Shown: piece after piece, positions 35,793-43,487 of the stretch
Layout of the letters: every line of letters starts with the position of its first letter
Position numbering within the stretch: the first letter of the stretch is position 1
Assembly (NCBI GenBank): GCA_038142205.1
Contig: JAYQJO010000001.1
Location: forward strand, 1,364,001-1,428,000
DNA length: 64,000 nucleotides
Reading direction: 5' to 3'
Source of the DNA: UBA7359 sp038142205
GTDB taxonomy: Bacteria; Pseudomonadota; Gammaproteobacteria; Eutrophobiales; Eutrophobiaceae
Program-made: the position numbers and the translations under genes
Notes under the pieces: generated by a model
The model's input: the letters and a program-made list of their open reading frames with translations, nothing else
Databases searched by the model: none
What the model was told of the DNA's origin: nothing

Positions 35793-37430
35793 TTATTGCG
35801 GTTGAATAGAATCCTGATCAATCGTTCCATTAAACGTATCAAGTAACGATTGCACAACAGGATCATTATTAATTGAATTTTGTGCAGCTTTGAGTTTTTC
35901 GCGTTGCATACGTGCATTTGCATCTGCAGGCGTTTCGTTTTCAGAATCTTCCAGAACAATCTCTAAACTTAAACTTTCACCAAACTTTGATTTAAGCGCA
36001 AGCTCAATACGATTCTGCTGACTTTTATTAAGTAAGTGTTCCAGCGTCGGTGATAAAGCCAGAACAAACTTATCTCCTTCATGTGATTTAATGACACAAT
36101 TATTTGCCAATTCTTTGGTTAAACCATTTAATCTTATTTCATCAATCAACGCATACCAGTCACTATCACTTTGTTTTTTTGCCGGTATCGTTTCATCCAC
36201 AGAACTATGTTCCGTTGGTTCGAGTACAACCTGTTCTTCTATTGAACTTGCCTGAGGCTTTGCTTTCTCTTGCGTATTAGTTTGTGGTGTTGCAACCGTT
36301 GTTGAAGGTTTTAATGTCTGTGTTTTAGTACTGACTTCACCGTCCGTCATTGGTCTGAATGCCAACATACGAATCATCACCATTTCAAAACCGGATTTCG
36401 CATCAGGCGCAAGATATAAGTCCTTTCTCCCCATCATGCCGATTTGATAATAAAGCTGTGTATCTTCTTTGCTCATTGCATTAGCAAATTGCAATAAAAC
36501 TTCATTCGCTTTTAGAGCATTGCCCGAGTTTTCCGGCAATACTTGAATAATCGCTATTTTTTGTAACAGGCTTAACAATTCAGATAATAAAGAATCAAAA
36601 TCTGGACTTTGTAAGGCAATTGTTTCTATCGTATTTAATAATGCATCCGCATCAGTATCAATTAACGCTTGAATCAAACCGTTTAAATCAGCACTTTCTA
36701 TCGTGCCCATCATAGAACGTACTTGCGATTCTTCCAGTTCGCCGCCTCCATAAGCAATCGCCTGATCGAGCAAACTTAACGCATCACGCATACTGCCATC
36801 AGCACCACGCGCGACCAGTTCAACTGATGCTTGATCAAACTTTACTGATTCCTGCGACAGAATCATTTCAATTTGTTTAGCTATTTGGTCATTGGTTAAA
36901 TGACTTAAATTAAATTGCAAGCAGCGCGACAAAATTGTGACCGGCAATTTTTTCGGTTCTGTTGTCGCCAATAAAAACTTTACATGCGGTGGTGGTTCTT
37001 CCAGCGTTTTTAATAAAGCATTAAAACTATGATTTGAGAACATATGAATTTCATCGATGAGATAGACTTTATAACGTCCATTCGTTGGCGCGTATTGGAC
37101 GTTGTCCATCAACTCACGTGTTTCATCAACTTTCGCCCGCGAAGCGGCATCCACTTCAATTAAATCAATAAAGCGTCCTTCATCAATCGATACACAAGCA
37201 TCGCATTCGCCACAAGGAGTGGAACTTACACCTTTCTCACAATTCAGGCATTTCGCCAATATTCTCGCTAGCGTTGTTTTGCCAACGCCTCTTGTCCCAG
37301 TAAATAAGTAAGCATGGTGCAGACGATCCTGATCCAACGCATTTCCCAAAGCTTTTAAGACATGTGACTGGCCGACCATATCTTGAAAAGTTCGTGGCCG
37401 CCATTTACGTGCAAGTACTTGATAACTCAT
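35793..37430 (-). CDS. dnaX: DNA polymerase III tau subunit (with possible gamma by frameshifting)
   Basis: Clamp-loader ATPase of 545 residues. Walker A GTRGVGKTTLARI near 45-57, a zinc module with C-L-N-C, C-G-E-C and C-D-A-C type cysteines near 63-78, DEIHMFS Walker B, SRC box, domain III to about 365, a low-complexity linker (375-415) and a C-terminal tau domain. At codons 417-419 the gene reads GCA AAA AAA C. A -1 slip there would lead straight to TGA after two residues (about 421 residues), close to the size of E. coli gamma. First gene of the dnaX-ybaB-recR operon. Confidence 0.95.
   Translation of the reverse strand: MSYQVLARKWRPRTFQDMVGQSHVLKALGNALDQDRLHHAYLFTGTRGVGKTTLARILAKCLNCEKGVSSTPCGECDACVSIDEGRFIDLIEVDAASRAKVDETRELMDNVQYAPTNGRYKVYLIDEIHMFSNHSFNALLKTLEEPPPHVKFLLATTEPKKLPVTILSRCLQFNLSHLTNDQIAKQIEMILSQESVKFDQASVELVARGADGSMRDALSLLDQAIAYGGGELEESQVRSMMGTIESADLNGLIQALIDTDADALLNTIETIALQSPDFDSLLSELLSLLQKIAIIQVLPENSGNALKANEVLLQFANAMSKEDTQLYYQIGMMGRKDLYLAPDAKSGFEMVMIRMLAFRPMTDGEVSTKTQTLKPSTTVATPQTNTQEKAKPQASSIEEQVVLEPTEHSSVDETIPAKKQSDSDWYALIDEIRLNGLTKELANNCVIKSHEGDKFVLALSPTLEHLLNKSQQNRIELALKSKFGESLSLEIVLEDSENETPADANARMQREKLKAAQNSINNDPVVQSLLDTFNGTIDQDSIQPQ
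36174..36180 (-). promoter_or_regulatory. A7 slippery site in dnaX
   Basis: Seven consecutive A on the minus strand in the codon phase xxA-AAA-AAA, the -1 slippage heptamer class used by E. coli dnaX (A-AAA-AAG). After a -1 slip the next codons are ACA, AAG, TGA. No strong downstream stem-loop or upstream internal ribosome-binding site was evident, so this rests on sequence and position. Confidence 0.5.
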
Positions 37431-37550
37431 GTATTATTTTTTTTTATATAAAGGTGATTTTTGAATCCAAGGCATTGATCATACATGAGGAATGCTTCTC
37501 GGCAAGTACTCAATATACGTCTCAAAATAGACCTATATATAATGTATGGA

Positions 37551-37662
37551 GGCGACCCACACCGTCCCTACCCCGGCACACACATCCACTGCTGCCGTTG
37601 CTTCCTTCCGGACCTGGCGGGGTTCACAATTTAGTGTTGCGAGGGGACCGGCATGGGCCACC
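37551..37662 (-). ncRNA. ffs: 4.5S signal recognition particle RNA
   Basis: The minus strand carries the invariant SRP apical core GGTCCGGAAGGAAGCA followed by the returning GCAGC...GTGTGCCGGGG. The ends pair as GGTGGCCCA with TGGGTCGCC (with G-U pairs) and CCGGTCCC with GGGACGG, making one long hairpin of about 112 nt, like E. coli 4.5S (114 nt). Located between bioA and dnaX; ffs next to dnaX is frequent in gammaproteobacteria. End positions are set by the outer pairing and may be off by a few bases. Confidence 0.93.
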
Positions 37663-37728
37663 ATAAAGACTGACTCAAAGTCAGGGACGCGATGGTATCA
37701 ATATGCAGCGCGTTTTAACACTCCAGAT

Positions 37729-39012
37729 TCATAACTTTGAAATGATATTAGTCATGGCATTTGTTAGAAAGGCCAAATCATCATCATTAATAATATAAGG
37801 CGGCATAACATAAACCAGTTTTCCGAATGGTCGGACCCAGACACCGGCATCAACAAATTGCGGTACGATTGTTTTCATATCCACCGCTTCTTTTAATTCG
37901 ACTACGCCTATTGCGCCTAAAACACGCACATTATTCACAGAGGCTAAATCACTACATGCAGATAAACCCTGTTTTAAACCTGCTTCAATACGTTTAATAT
38001 TTTCTTGCCAGTTTGATTCCAGTAATAAACGAATACTGGTTATTGCTGCCGTGCAAGCTAACGGGTTTGCCATAAAAGTCGGTCCGTGCATAAACACACC
38101 CGGCTCACCCGCATCAATTGTTTTATGTATCTCGCTTGTTGTTAATGTCGCTGCTAAAGATAAATAACCGCCCGTCAGCGCTTTGCCGACACACATAATA
38201 TCTGGAGTAACATCAGCATGTTCACAGGCAAACAACTTTCCCGTACGAGCAAAACCTGTTGCGATTTCATCAAAGATTAATAATACATTGTATTGATCGC
38301 ATAATTCACGAGCCTGTTTTACATACTCCGCAGAATAAAACCACATACCACCTGCACCTTGAACAATCGGCTCCATAATGAATGCGGCGATATTATTACC
38401 CGGCTCATCTAATGCTTGTTTCAATGGCGCAATATGTTCTTCTAAACAAGGTTCGCCAAAACGACATTTCGGCTGTTCAACAAACACCTGTTTCAGCATC
38501 GCATCTTTAAACAAACTGTGCATACCTGTTTCCGGGTCACAAACCGACATCGCGCCAAAAGTATCGCCATGATAACCGTGTCTAAGGCTTATAAATTTCT
38601 GTTTTTGTGATTCACCTTTCGCGTTCCAATATTGAATTGCCATTTTCATCGCAACATCAACAGAAACAGAACCTGAATCAGAATAAAACACGGCATTCAA
38701 CGATTCAGGCGTTATTGCAAGAAGCGGCTCCGTTAGTTCAATTGCTGGTGTGTGTGTTAAACCACCAAACATAACATGTGCCATATTTTTTATTTGTTTT
38801 TCCAGAGCGTCATTCATTTCAGGCTGGTTATAACCGTGAATGACACTCCACCATGACGCCATACCATCAATCAGCTCACGTCCATCGGACAGTTTCAAAC
38901 GCACGCCTTCGGCAGATTCGACATGATAAATGGGCAAATTCGAAGATAAGGCCGTGTAAGGATGCCAGATAGCATCCTTATCTATTTGTAGTAAGTGTTC
39001 GAGCTTTTTCAT
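37729..39012 (-). CDS. bioA: Adenosylmethionine-8-amino-7-oxononanoate aminotransferase (BioA)
   Basis: PLP class III aminotransferase of biotin synthesis, making 7,8-diaminopelargonate with SAM as amino donor. About 427 residues from the ATG at 39012. IWHPYTALSS is the family N-terminus, GMASWWSVIHGYN the substrate loop, HGYHGDTFGAMS, LLIFDEIATGFARTG, and the PLP lysine in CVGKALTGGYLSLAA. The frame opens further upstream (ATG 39054), but the later start gives the usual spacing to IWHPYT. Its first codons lie in a sequence duplicated about 2 kb away. Confidence 0.95.
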   Translation of the reverse strand: MKKLEHLLQIDKDAIWHPYTALSSNLPIYHVESAEGVRLKLSDGRELIDGMASWWSVIHGYNQPEMNDALEKQIKNMAHVMFGGLTHTPAIELTEPLLAITPESLNAVFYSDSGSVSVDVAMKMAIQYWNAKGESQKQKFISLRHGYHGDTFGAMSVCDPETGMHSLFKDAMLKQVFVEQPKCRFGEPCLEEHIAPLKQALDEPGNNIAAFIMEPIVQGAGGMWFYSAEYVKQARELCDQYNVLLIFDEIATGFARTGKLFACEHADVTPDIMCVGKALTGGYLSLAATLTTSEIHKTIDAGEPGVFMHGPTFMANPLACTAAITSIRLLLESNWQENIKRIEAGLKQGLSACSDLASVNNVRVLGAIGVVELKEAVDMKTIVPQFVDAGVWVRPFGKLVYVMPPYIINDDDLAFLTNAMTNIISKL

Positions 39013-39066
39013 AGTGCCTAATGATAATATGGATTGCATATTGTGACATGCCATTCTATTTCAGAT
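38981..39066. repeat. Left long direct repeat (5' end of bioA)
   Basis: This stretch, covering the first codons of bioA and its upstream bases, aligns with 40980-41066 at roughly 80% identity by my reading, including an uninterrupted 11-bp match over the segment reading CATATTGTGACATGCCAT. Weaker similarity continues about 25 bp further left. Confidence 0.8.
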
Positions 39067-39282
39067 CTCAATGTCATTGGCTGAGACTGACTTTATCTGT
39101 TAACAACTCTGGATGAACACTCCGCTATATCGGAACCTGAAAGCTGTGTTCACTCTTTAATCTTAGATTCAAAAAACACTGAATTATATTTGCCATAAAG
39201 TAGATAGTGTACCAGCGTGTTATCTACCAAAACCCACACCAACATAGGGTAGCCGTGTTAATGAAGAAAACTGGAATGAAAA

Positions 39283-39384
39283 ATCGATGCTATCGTTATA
39301 GAAGACGGTAAAGTTCACGAAGTAGATGTTATTATCATGGTAGTTCGTTTTAGAGTTGGTACTATCATATCTAGGCCCTTGTAA
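39283..39384 (+). pseudogene. Possible fragment of a flavin-dependent (Baeyer-Villiger-type) monooxygenase
   Basis: The plus strand reads IDAIVIEDGKVHEVDVIIMVV before diverging and stopping. Flavin monooxygenases of the FMO/BVMO type have a closely similar stretch (GIVTADG-x-EHEVDVIVFATGF) before the ATG motif. A stop and a one-base phase change just upstream (NEENWNEK in the next frame) suggest decay. Only about 20 residues support this. Confidence 0.3.
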
Positions 39385-39452
39385 TTCATGCTAAGTTATT
39401 AGCTTGTTCATTTCGTCGTCGCCATCCAACTATAAGCTTACATTGAAGTGCA

Positions 39453-39490
39453 ATAAAGAGTGCAAAAGCTTGAGCCTTTACACTCTTTAT
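39453..39490 (-). terminator. Intrinsic terminator of the EstB-type gene
   Basis: ATAAAGAGTG at 39453-39462 and CACTCTTTAT at 39481-39490 form a 10-bp stem, with extra inner pairing AAAG/CTTT. It lies 16 bp beyond the hydrolase stop, and the minus-strand copy ends in a T-rich arm. Confidence 0.6.
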
Positions 39491-39505
39491 CAGCCTAGTC
39501 AAAAT

Positions 39506-40678
39506 TCATGGCAATGACTTATAAACAACAGATTCAAAATCCAGATAACCTAGAAAAGACTTTGGGTCTCCAAAAGGCAATATCTGAGTCGCCCAATATC
39601 CCCCGATCCCATTTTTCCGATCAATCCAGTAAAAACAGTTAGCTAACCCAGCCCATCCAAGCGAACCTGCTGGACGCCCTGTCGGCGCTTCCTCAGAATT
39701 CACCATGAAGGTGTAAGACCAGTCTTTCTCGAGCCCTGGGAAGAATTCAGCGTCGTTCGATATAGCCGGTATCGTGCCAGGCAACATCGCAACCTTTTGT
39801 GGCGGCACCAGAGCCCCTTGAACAGCCCAATCGACGGTTTCTTTTTTCAGTACTCGACCGTTCGAGCCTGCACCATCATTTAACCACATCCGGATAAACT
39901 TCATGTATTCAGACACTGGCCCATAGAGACCATGACCACCCATGTCCACTTCAGGATCATCAGGCAGCGCAAAATCGTCCATCGGCGTAAGCGACATATC
40001 TTCTTCACGCGCGTGGATAATAGCAGTGCGTTTTTTCATCGCATCACTGCGCGTGAAAGCTATATCCTGCATATTCAGGGGTTCAAAGACATGTTCTTGC
40101 ATTACTGCACCCAAACGCTTACCACGAATACCCTCAACAACCTGACCTACCCAGTCAATATTGCTACCGTATTCCCACCGCTCACCAGGATCAAACAGTA
40201 ATGGCGTTTCAATCGACGCACGGCTACATGCAATAATTGATGGCTGTTCATGTTCTTCGGCTAGTTTCTTGTAGGTTTCAGAAAAGAAATCATAGCCAAA
40301 CCCGCCCGTATGCAACATCAATTGCCGAGTAGTCACATCCGATTTAGGCGCACGTAGTTTCGGCTGACCTGCATTATCAAAGCCTTCGATCACTTGAAGG
40401 TTACCTATAGCAGGGGCATATTCTTTAGCTGGAGCATCAAGATCTAAAAGCCCTTCTTCAACACACTGTAGAGCGGTAGTACCCGTTATAGCTTTCGTTG
40501 TAGAAAAAAGAGCAAAAATAGTGTCTTCTGTAACCGGATCACCATTTATACGAGCCTCGCCACTCGCACCACTATAAATATCATCATGACGGTCTGTCAC
40601 CATGGCAACTACACCAGGAACACGCTGGTCTCCATCTGTAACTCCCCGTAGTACAGCATCGCAATTATTTTTTAACAT
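39506..40678 (-). CDS. Serine hydrolase, beta-lactamase class C / EstB-type carboxylesterase (family VIII)
   Basis: 390 residues. The nucleophile motif S-T-T-K (in FALFSTTKAITG, near 64-67) and the second catalytic motif Y-G-S-N (in GERWEYGSNIDWVG, near 175) are both present. The C-terminal region has GRPAGSLGWAGLANCFYWIDRKNGIGGYWATQ, where esterases of this family carry a tryptophan-containing element in place of the KTG box. No signal peptide, so a cytoplasmic esterase rather than a periplasmic beta-lactamase is likely. GGAGG lies 10 bp before the ATG. It is the only intact gene in the second repeat-flanked insert. Confidence 0.9.
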   Translation of the reverse strand: MLKNNCDAVLRGVTDGDQRVPGVVAMVTDRHDDIYSGASGEARINGDPVTEDTIFALFSTTKAITGTTALQCVEEGLLDLDAPAKEYAPAIGNLQVIEGFDNAGQPKLRAPKSDVTTRQLMLHTGGFGYDFFSETYKKLAEEHEQPSIIACSRASIETPLLFDPGERWEYGSNIDWVGQVVEGIRGKRLGAVMQEHVFEPLNMQDIAFTRSDAMKKRTAIIHAREEDMSLTPMDDFALPDDPEVDMGGHGLYGPVSEYMKFIRMWLNDGAGSNGRVLKKETVDWAVQGALVPPQKVAMLPGTIPAISNDAEFFPGLEKDWSYTFMVNSEEAPTGRPAGSLGWAGLANCFYWIDRKNGIGGYWATQILPFGDPKSFLGYLDFESVVYKSLP

Positions 40679-41119
40679 TTTTTATATGCCTCCATTTGTA
40701 CGTCATCAAAGTTTTTTGGTCAGTTAGCCACTTAGTTTAAGAGATACACCCGTTCATCTGGTCACTTAATTGATTTAGCTGTTGTCTATCGTAATACATT
40801 TATTTCATCATCACTAACGTGTTTTGCTTAATCAGTTCTCGTTGGGGCTACTCTTCTAGTTTATCAGACAGATTATAATGGTGAACTAACACATAATTCT
40901 TCATGGAATGATGCAACGTTCACTTTTACGTTGCACCTACGGATGATAAAAGCATGTATGTATGCAGATGACACCGTTGTCTATTTGTAGTTAAGTGTTC
41001 GGGGTTATTATAGAGGCTAATGATAATTATGGATTACATATTGTGACATGCCATGTAATTTCAGATAATATTCTTACCTATTAATTTAAAGAATATCACT
41101 ATCGTAATGGAGTTTTATT
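40679..41119. other. 441-bp non-coding stretch before the cyclophilin gene
   Basis: Contains the hydrolase ribosome-binding site and upstream region, a hairpin TGCAACGT...ACGTTGCA at 40912-40935, and the right copy of the bioA-derived repeat (40980-41066), whose minus strand still reads MACHNM then a stop, i.e. a dead bioA beginning. No further gene recognised. Confidence 0.5.
40980..41066. repeat. Right long direct repeat (degraded copy of the bioA 5' end)
   Basis: Partner of 38981-39066. Beyond it the sequence runs into the cyclophilin leader, so this copy probably marks the original divergent bioA/cyclophilin junction. Confidence 0.8.
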
Positions 41120-41689
41120 GTGTCTATCAAAAGTCTTAAAAAAATCATCTTCGGTTTAGCTTTTGTTGCTCTTTGCAATAATGCTATTGCAGATGAATCA
41201 ACACCGAAAGCAGTTATTGAAACTAGCCTCGGTAATATTGAATTACGTTTTTTTCCTGATGTAGCACCAAAACATGTCGAAAATTTTTTAACGTTGGCTA
41301 AAGCAGGTTTTTATGACGGCACCATTTTTCATCGCGTTATACCCGGCTTTATGATTCAAGGCGGTGATCCGAATACGAAAGGCACCGATAAATCAAAGTA
41401 CGGACAAGGCGGTCCGGATCATAATGTTAAAGCAGAGTTTAATAAAAAATCGCATAAAAGAGGGATTCTTTCCATGGCACGCTCACAACATCCTGATAGT
41501 GCCGGTTCGCAATTTTTTATTGTTGTAAAAGATTCGCCGTTTCTTGATAGACAGTATACTGTTTTTGGTGAAGTTGTTACTGGTATGGACGTCGCCGATA
41601 AAATTGTTTCTCAGAAAAGAGATGCTCACGATAATCCTTTGCAACGTATAGAAATGAATGTTCGTGTAGTAACCGAAGAAAATAATTAA
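41120..41689 (+). CDS. Periplasmic peptidyl-prolyl cis-trans isomerase (cyclophilin)
   Basis: 189 residues from a GTG at 41120, with TGGAG 7 bp before it. Signal peptide about 1-24 (SLKKIIFGLAFVALCNNAIA). The cyclophilin core has TIFHRVIPGFMIQGGDPNTKGTDKS (catalytic Arg), LSMARSQHPDSAGSQFFIVVKDSPFLDRQYTVFGEVVTGMDVADKI. Similar in size and location to E. coli PpiA, though with an extra GPDHNVKAEF loop. Followed by a strong terminator at 41766. Now separated from bioA by the inserted segment. Confidence 0.95.
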   Translation: MSIKSLKKIIFGLAFVALCNNAIADESTPKAVIETSLGNIELRFFPDVAPKHVENFLTLAKAGFYDGTIFHRVIPGFMIQGGDPNTKGTDKSKYGQGGPDHNVKAEFNKKSHKRGILSMARSQHPDSAGSQFFIVVKDSPFLDRQYTVFGEVVTGMDVADKIVSQKRDAHDNPLQRIEMNVRVVTEENN

Positions 41690-41765
41690 GAGAGGTTATT
41701 TTCTTCAGAAGACCAAAGCTACCAAGCCAAAGGTTCTCAACAAAACGCCTACGACCTGATAAATA

Positions 41766-41794
41766 AAAAGCCCTCTCTAAAAAAGGGCTTTTTT
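41766..41794 (+). terminator. Intrinsic terminator
   Basis: AAAAGCCCT pairs with AGGGCTTTT around an A-rich loop, and T runs follow on the plus strand (and, by symmetry, on the minus strand). It sits 76 bp after the cyclophilin stop and just beyond the 3' end of tRNA-Ser, so it can end both converging transcripts. Confidence 0.88.
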
Positions 41795-41800
41795 ATTGAT

Positions 41801-41890
41801 TGGCGGAGAGAGAGGGATTCGAACCCTGGATACGGGTTACCGTATACACACTTTCCAGGCGTGCGCCTTCAACCACTCGGCCACCTCTCC
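41801..41890 (-). tRNA. tRNA-Ser (anticodon GGA)
   Basis: 90 nt with encoded CCA. Acceptor GGAGAGG/ CTCTCTCC-type pairing, D arm GGCCGAGTGGTTGAAGGC, anticodon stem CACGC/GTGTG with loop CTGGAAA (anticodon GGA, reads UCC/UCU), a long variable arm (TATACGG...CCGTAT) and T arm GGGTTCGAATCCC. Converges with the cyclophilin gene; shares the terminator region. Confidence 0.96.
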
Positions 41891-41998
41891 TGATTACTTA
41901 CTTTCAAATAAATTTAAAGGTAATTTTCATGTGCCTGTTCTTCAGGCGGATGCGAAGGTTAATGAATAAACGCTATTGATGCAATGAATTACGGTAGA

Positions 41999-42406
41999 TT
42001 AGTGCTGTTGCGATTGGTTTCTTGTCCTGGCTTTTTGCAAATGAGTAATTAAATTAATCTCGCCACGACTTAAATCGCAGGTGGATTGCATTTCATCTTC
42101 TGAGGCTCCGCGATTATAGAGTGCAATAGCTTGTTTATAACCCGCATGTCCGGGTTCTACTGCTTCCAGGTTATCCTGGCGCTTGTTTATATTTTGAAAC
42201 TGGCTTTGATGAGAATGTAAACGTTCTGAGATACCACGACTACAAGAAAGTAAAGCATTCAGCTCTTCATTTAATTGATTAATCTTTCGGTGTTGATTAT
42301 GAGTTTGCTGACGCAAACGCTGCATTGATATCACCAATAGTATGACAACAATACATAAAACAATCGGAACTAAATTATAAGCGATTTCTATTAATATAAG
42401 ATTCAT
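41999..42406 (-). CDS. DUF2802 protein of the chemotaxis operon
   Basis: 135 residues. An N-terminal membrane helix (about 9-28) is followed by a coiled coil (about 30-80, LRQQTHNQHRKINQLNEELNALL) and the DUF2802 C-terminus (PGHAGYKQAIALYNRGASEDEMQSTCDLSRGEINLITHLQK), which resembles a helix-turn-helix. It ends the che operon after cheW in Pseudomonas, Shewanella and Vibrio too. Function not established. Confidence 0.85.
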   Translation of the reverse strand: MNLILIEIAYNLVPIVLCIVVILLVISMQRLRQQTHNQHRKINQLNEELNALLSCSRGISERLHSHQSQFQNINKRQDNLEAVEPGHAGYKQAIALYNRGASEDEMQSTCDLSRGEINLITHLQKARTRNQSQQH

Positions 42407-42457
42407 ATCATCTTTGCCTTATTGTTTTTAAAGTTTACCCATTCTCTATTCACATCG

Positions 42458-42479
42458 GGTATACCTTCAATGGTATACC
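42458..42479. repeat. Doubled palindrome GGTATACC-N6-GGTATACC
   Basis: Two copies of the self-complementary octamer GGTATACC separated by TTCAAT, able to form an 8-bp hairpin or bind a dimeric protein, 52 bp upstream of the DUF2802 start. Confidence 0.5.
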
Positions 42480-42546
42480 TCATGACAACTATAATATGGC
42501 CTTGTGGATGTCTATCTTGAGCCACTCTTCCTGAGCAAGCTGTCAT

Positions 42547-42708
42547 TCATATTAACTCGTCAATTTGATCAGTCGAGTTATCATTGTCCTGTTGCGGCAA
42601 CCCCTTCCCTTCTTCCTTTTTACTCTGTTCCTTCTTCGTCGGATCTTTATTAATCGGGCGAATAGGAATAGTTTGGATTATCGGTTTTAATTTCCCTACT
42701 TCAGACAT
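42547..42708 (-). CDS. Small 53-residue protein between cheW and the DUF2802 gene
   Basis: Frame from the ATG at 42708 to TGA at 42547, starting MSEVGKLKPIIQTIPIRPIN and then very polar: K, E, Q, D and N dominate the rest. It begins 15 bp after the cheW stop on the same strand and has codon use like its neighbours. A weak purine-rich site (CGGAAAA) precedes the ATG. No membrane segment or known motif. It fills an otherwise empty gap of more than 300 bp in a tight operon. Probably a real small gene. Confidence 0.55.
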   Translation of the reverse strand: MSEVGKLKPIIQTIPIRPINKDPTKKEQSKKEEGKGLPQQDNDNSTDQIDELI

Positions 42709-42723
42709 TTTTCCGACCGGATA

Positions 42724-43215
42724 TTAAAATCCAGCCACCGCTTCGAGTTCGCTTTCAGAAAGCATTTTATCGACATCAACCAATATCAATATTTCTTCAT
42801 CTCGACTGTGTACGCCATGAATATATTTTGAGCTTTCATTATCTTCACCAAGATTCGGCGTTTTTTCTATTTCAGAACCTGTTAAATTCACGACTTCGGC
42901 AACACTATCAACCAGCATACCAATAACCTGATTATCCACTTCTGTAATGATAATGCGCGTAGCATCATCAGGTTCTTTTTCAAATAACCCGAAACGTATA
43001 CGTGCATCAATTACTGTTACAACATTGCCTCGTAAATTAATGATTCCCATCACATAATTTGGTGCTCCAGGGACAGGGGCGATTTCAGTCAAGCGTAAAA
43101 CTTCCTGTACCTGCATAACATTGATGCCATAAACTTCTTCACCTAATTTGAATGTGACCCATTGAATGACTTCATCAGTCACACTGTCAGTTTGACTATT
43201 CATTGCCGCGCTCAT
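42724..43215 (-). CDS. cheW: Chemotaxis coupling protein CheW
   Basis: 163 residues, a single CheW domain: QWVTFKLGEEVYGINVMQVQEVLRLTEIAPVPGAPNYVMGIINLRGNVVTVIDARIRFGL, ending with ILILVDVDKMLSESEL. It links chemoreceptors to CheA. AGAGGG precedes the ATG by 7 bp. 272 bp separate it from parP, in which I recognise no gene. Confidence 0.96.
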   Translation of the reverse strand: MSAAMNSQTDSVTDEVIQWVTFKLGEEVYGINVMQVQEVLRLTEIAPVPGAPNYVMGIINLRGNVVTVIDARIRFGLFEKEPDDATRIIITEVDNQVIGMLVDSVAEVVNLTGSEIEKTPNLGEDNESSKYIHGVHSRDEEILILVDVDKMLSESELEAVAGF

Positions 43216-43487
43216 ATTTTTGCCCTCTGCTTCATTTATTTCGTCAAAATTTCGTCAAATAATTTCATCTACAGAGGTAAATGCATTAGCCATGCCAATA
43301 TAGGATGATTATGAACAGGAATTGAAATCAAGTTTTTTCATGTTGCAGAGAACGGGCACTCAATTACAGATCGTCTAATGAAGAAGATGTTATTTTTGAA
43401 CTCATTAAACAAAATGCATAATAATACCGCGTCAAATTTGTTAATCCGGGTTTGAAATATAATCAAACTATATTTCTCTGTATCAGG

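Larger units (their letters stand above)
39055..39505. other. 451-bp non-coding stretch between bioA and the hydrolase gene
   Basis: Holds the rest of the left repeat, a short frame with flavin-monooxygenase-like sequence (39283-39384), an imperfect hairpin (GTAGATA...TATCTAC, 39200-39227), and the hydrolase terminator at 39453-39490. Nothing else was recognised. Confidence 0.5.
39067..40979. mobile_element. Inserted segment carrying an EstB-type hydrolase between direct repeats
   Basis: A block of about 1.9 kb bracketed by the diverged copies of the bioA 5' end. It contains one intact gene on the minus strand, one possible gene fragment on the plus strand, and non-coding sequence on both sides. 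No recombinase gene or terminal inverted repeats were seen. The lower identity of the repeats suggests an older event than the insert at 33-34 kb. Confidence 0.55.

Noticed and set aside
37670..37684. CTGACT-CAA-AGTCAG hairpin just upstream of the SRP RNA gene
   Set aside because: A short 6-bp stem with no T run. Too weak to call a terminator or regulatory site.
37364..37734. Plus-strand frames over the dnaX-bioA gap
   Set aside because: They are antisense to the 4.5S RNA, whose core sequence and secondary structure explain this stretch.
39506..40678. Antibiotic-resistance beta-lactamase
   Set aside because: S-x-x-K and Y-x-N motifs are shared with family VIII esterases. There is no signal peptide, and the C-terminal signature is esterase-like.
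43216..43487. 272-bp gap between parP and cheW, examined for a hidden gene or promoter
   Set aside because: A TTGACG sequence is present on the minus strand but no -10 is correctly spaced. Plus-strand readings such as SNEEDVIFELIKQNA have no start or known match.
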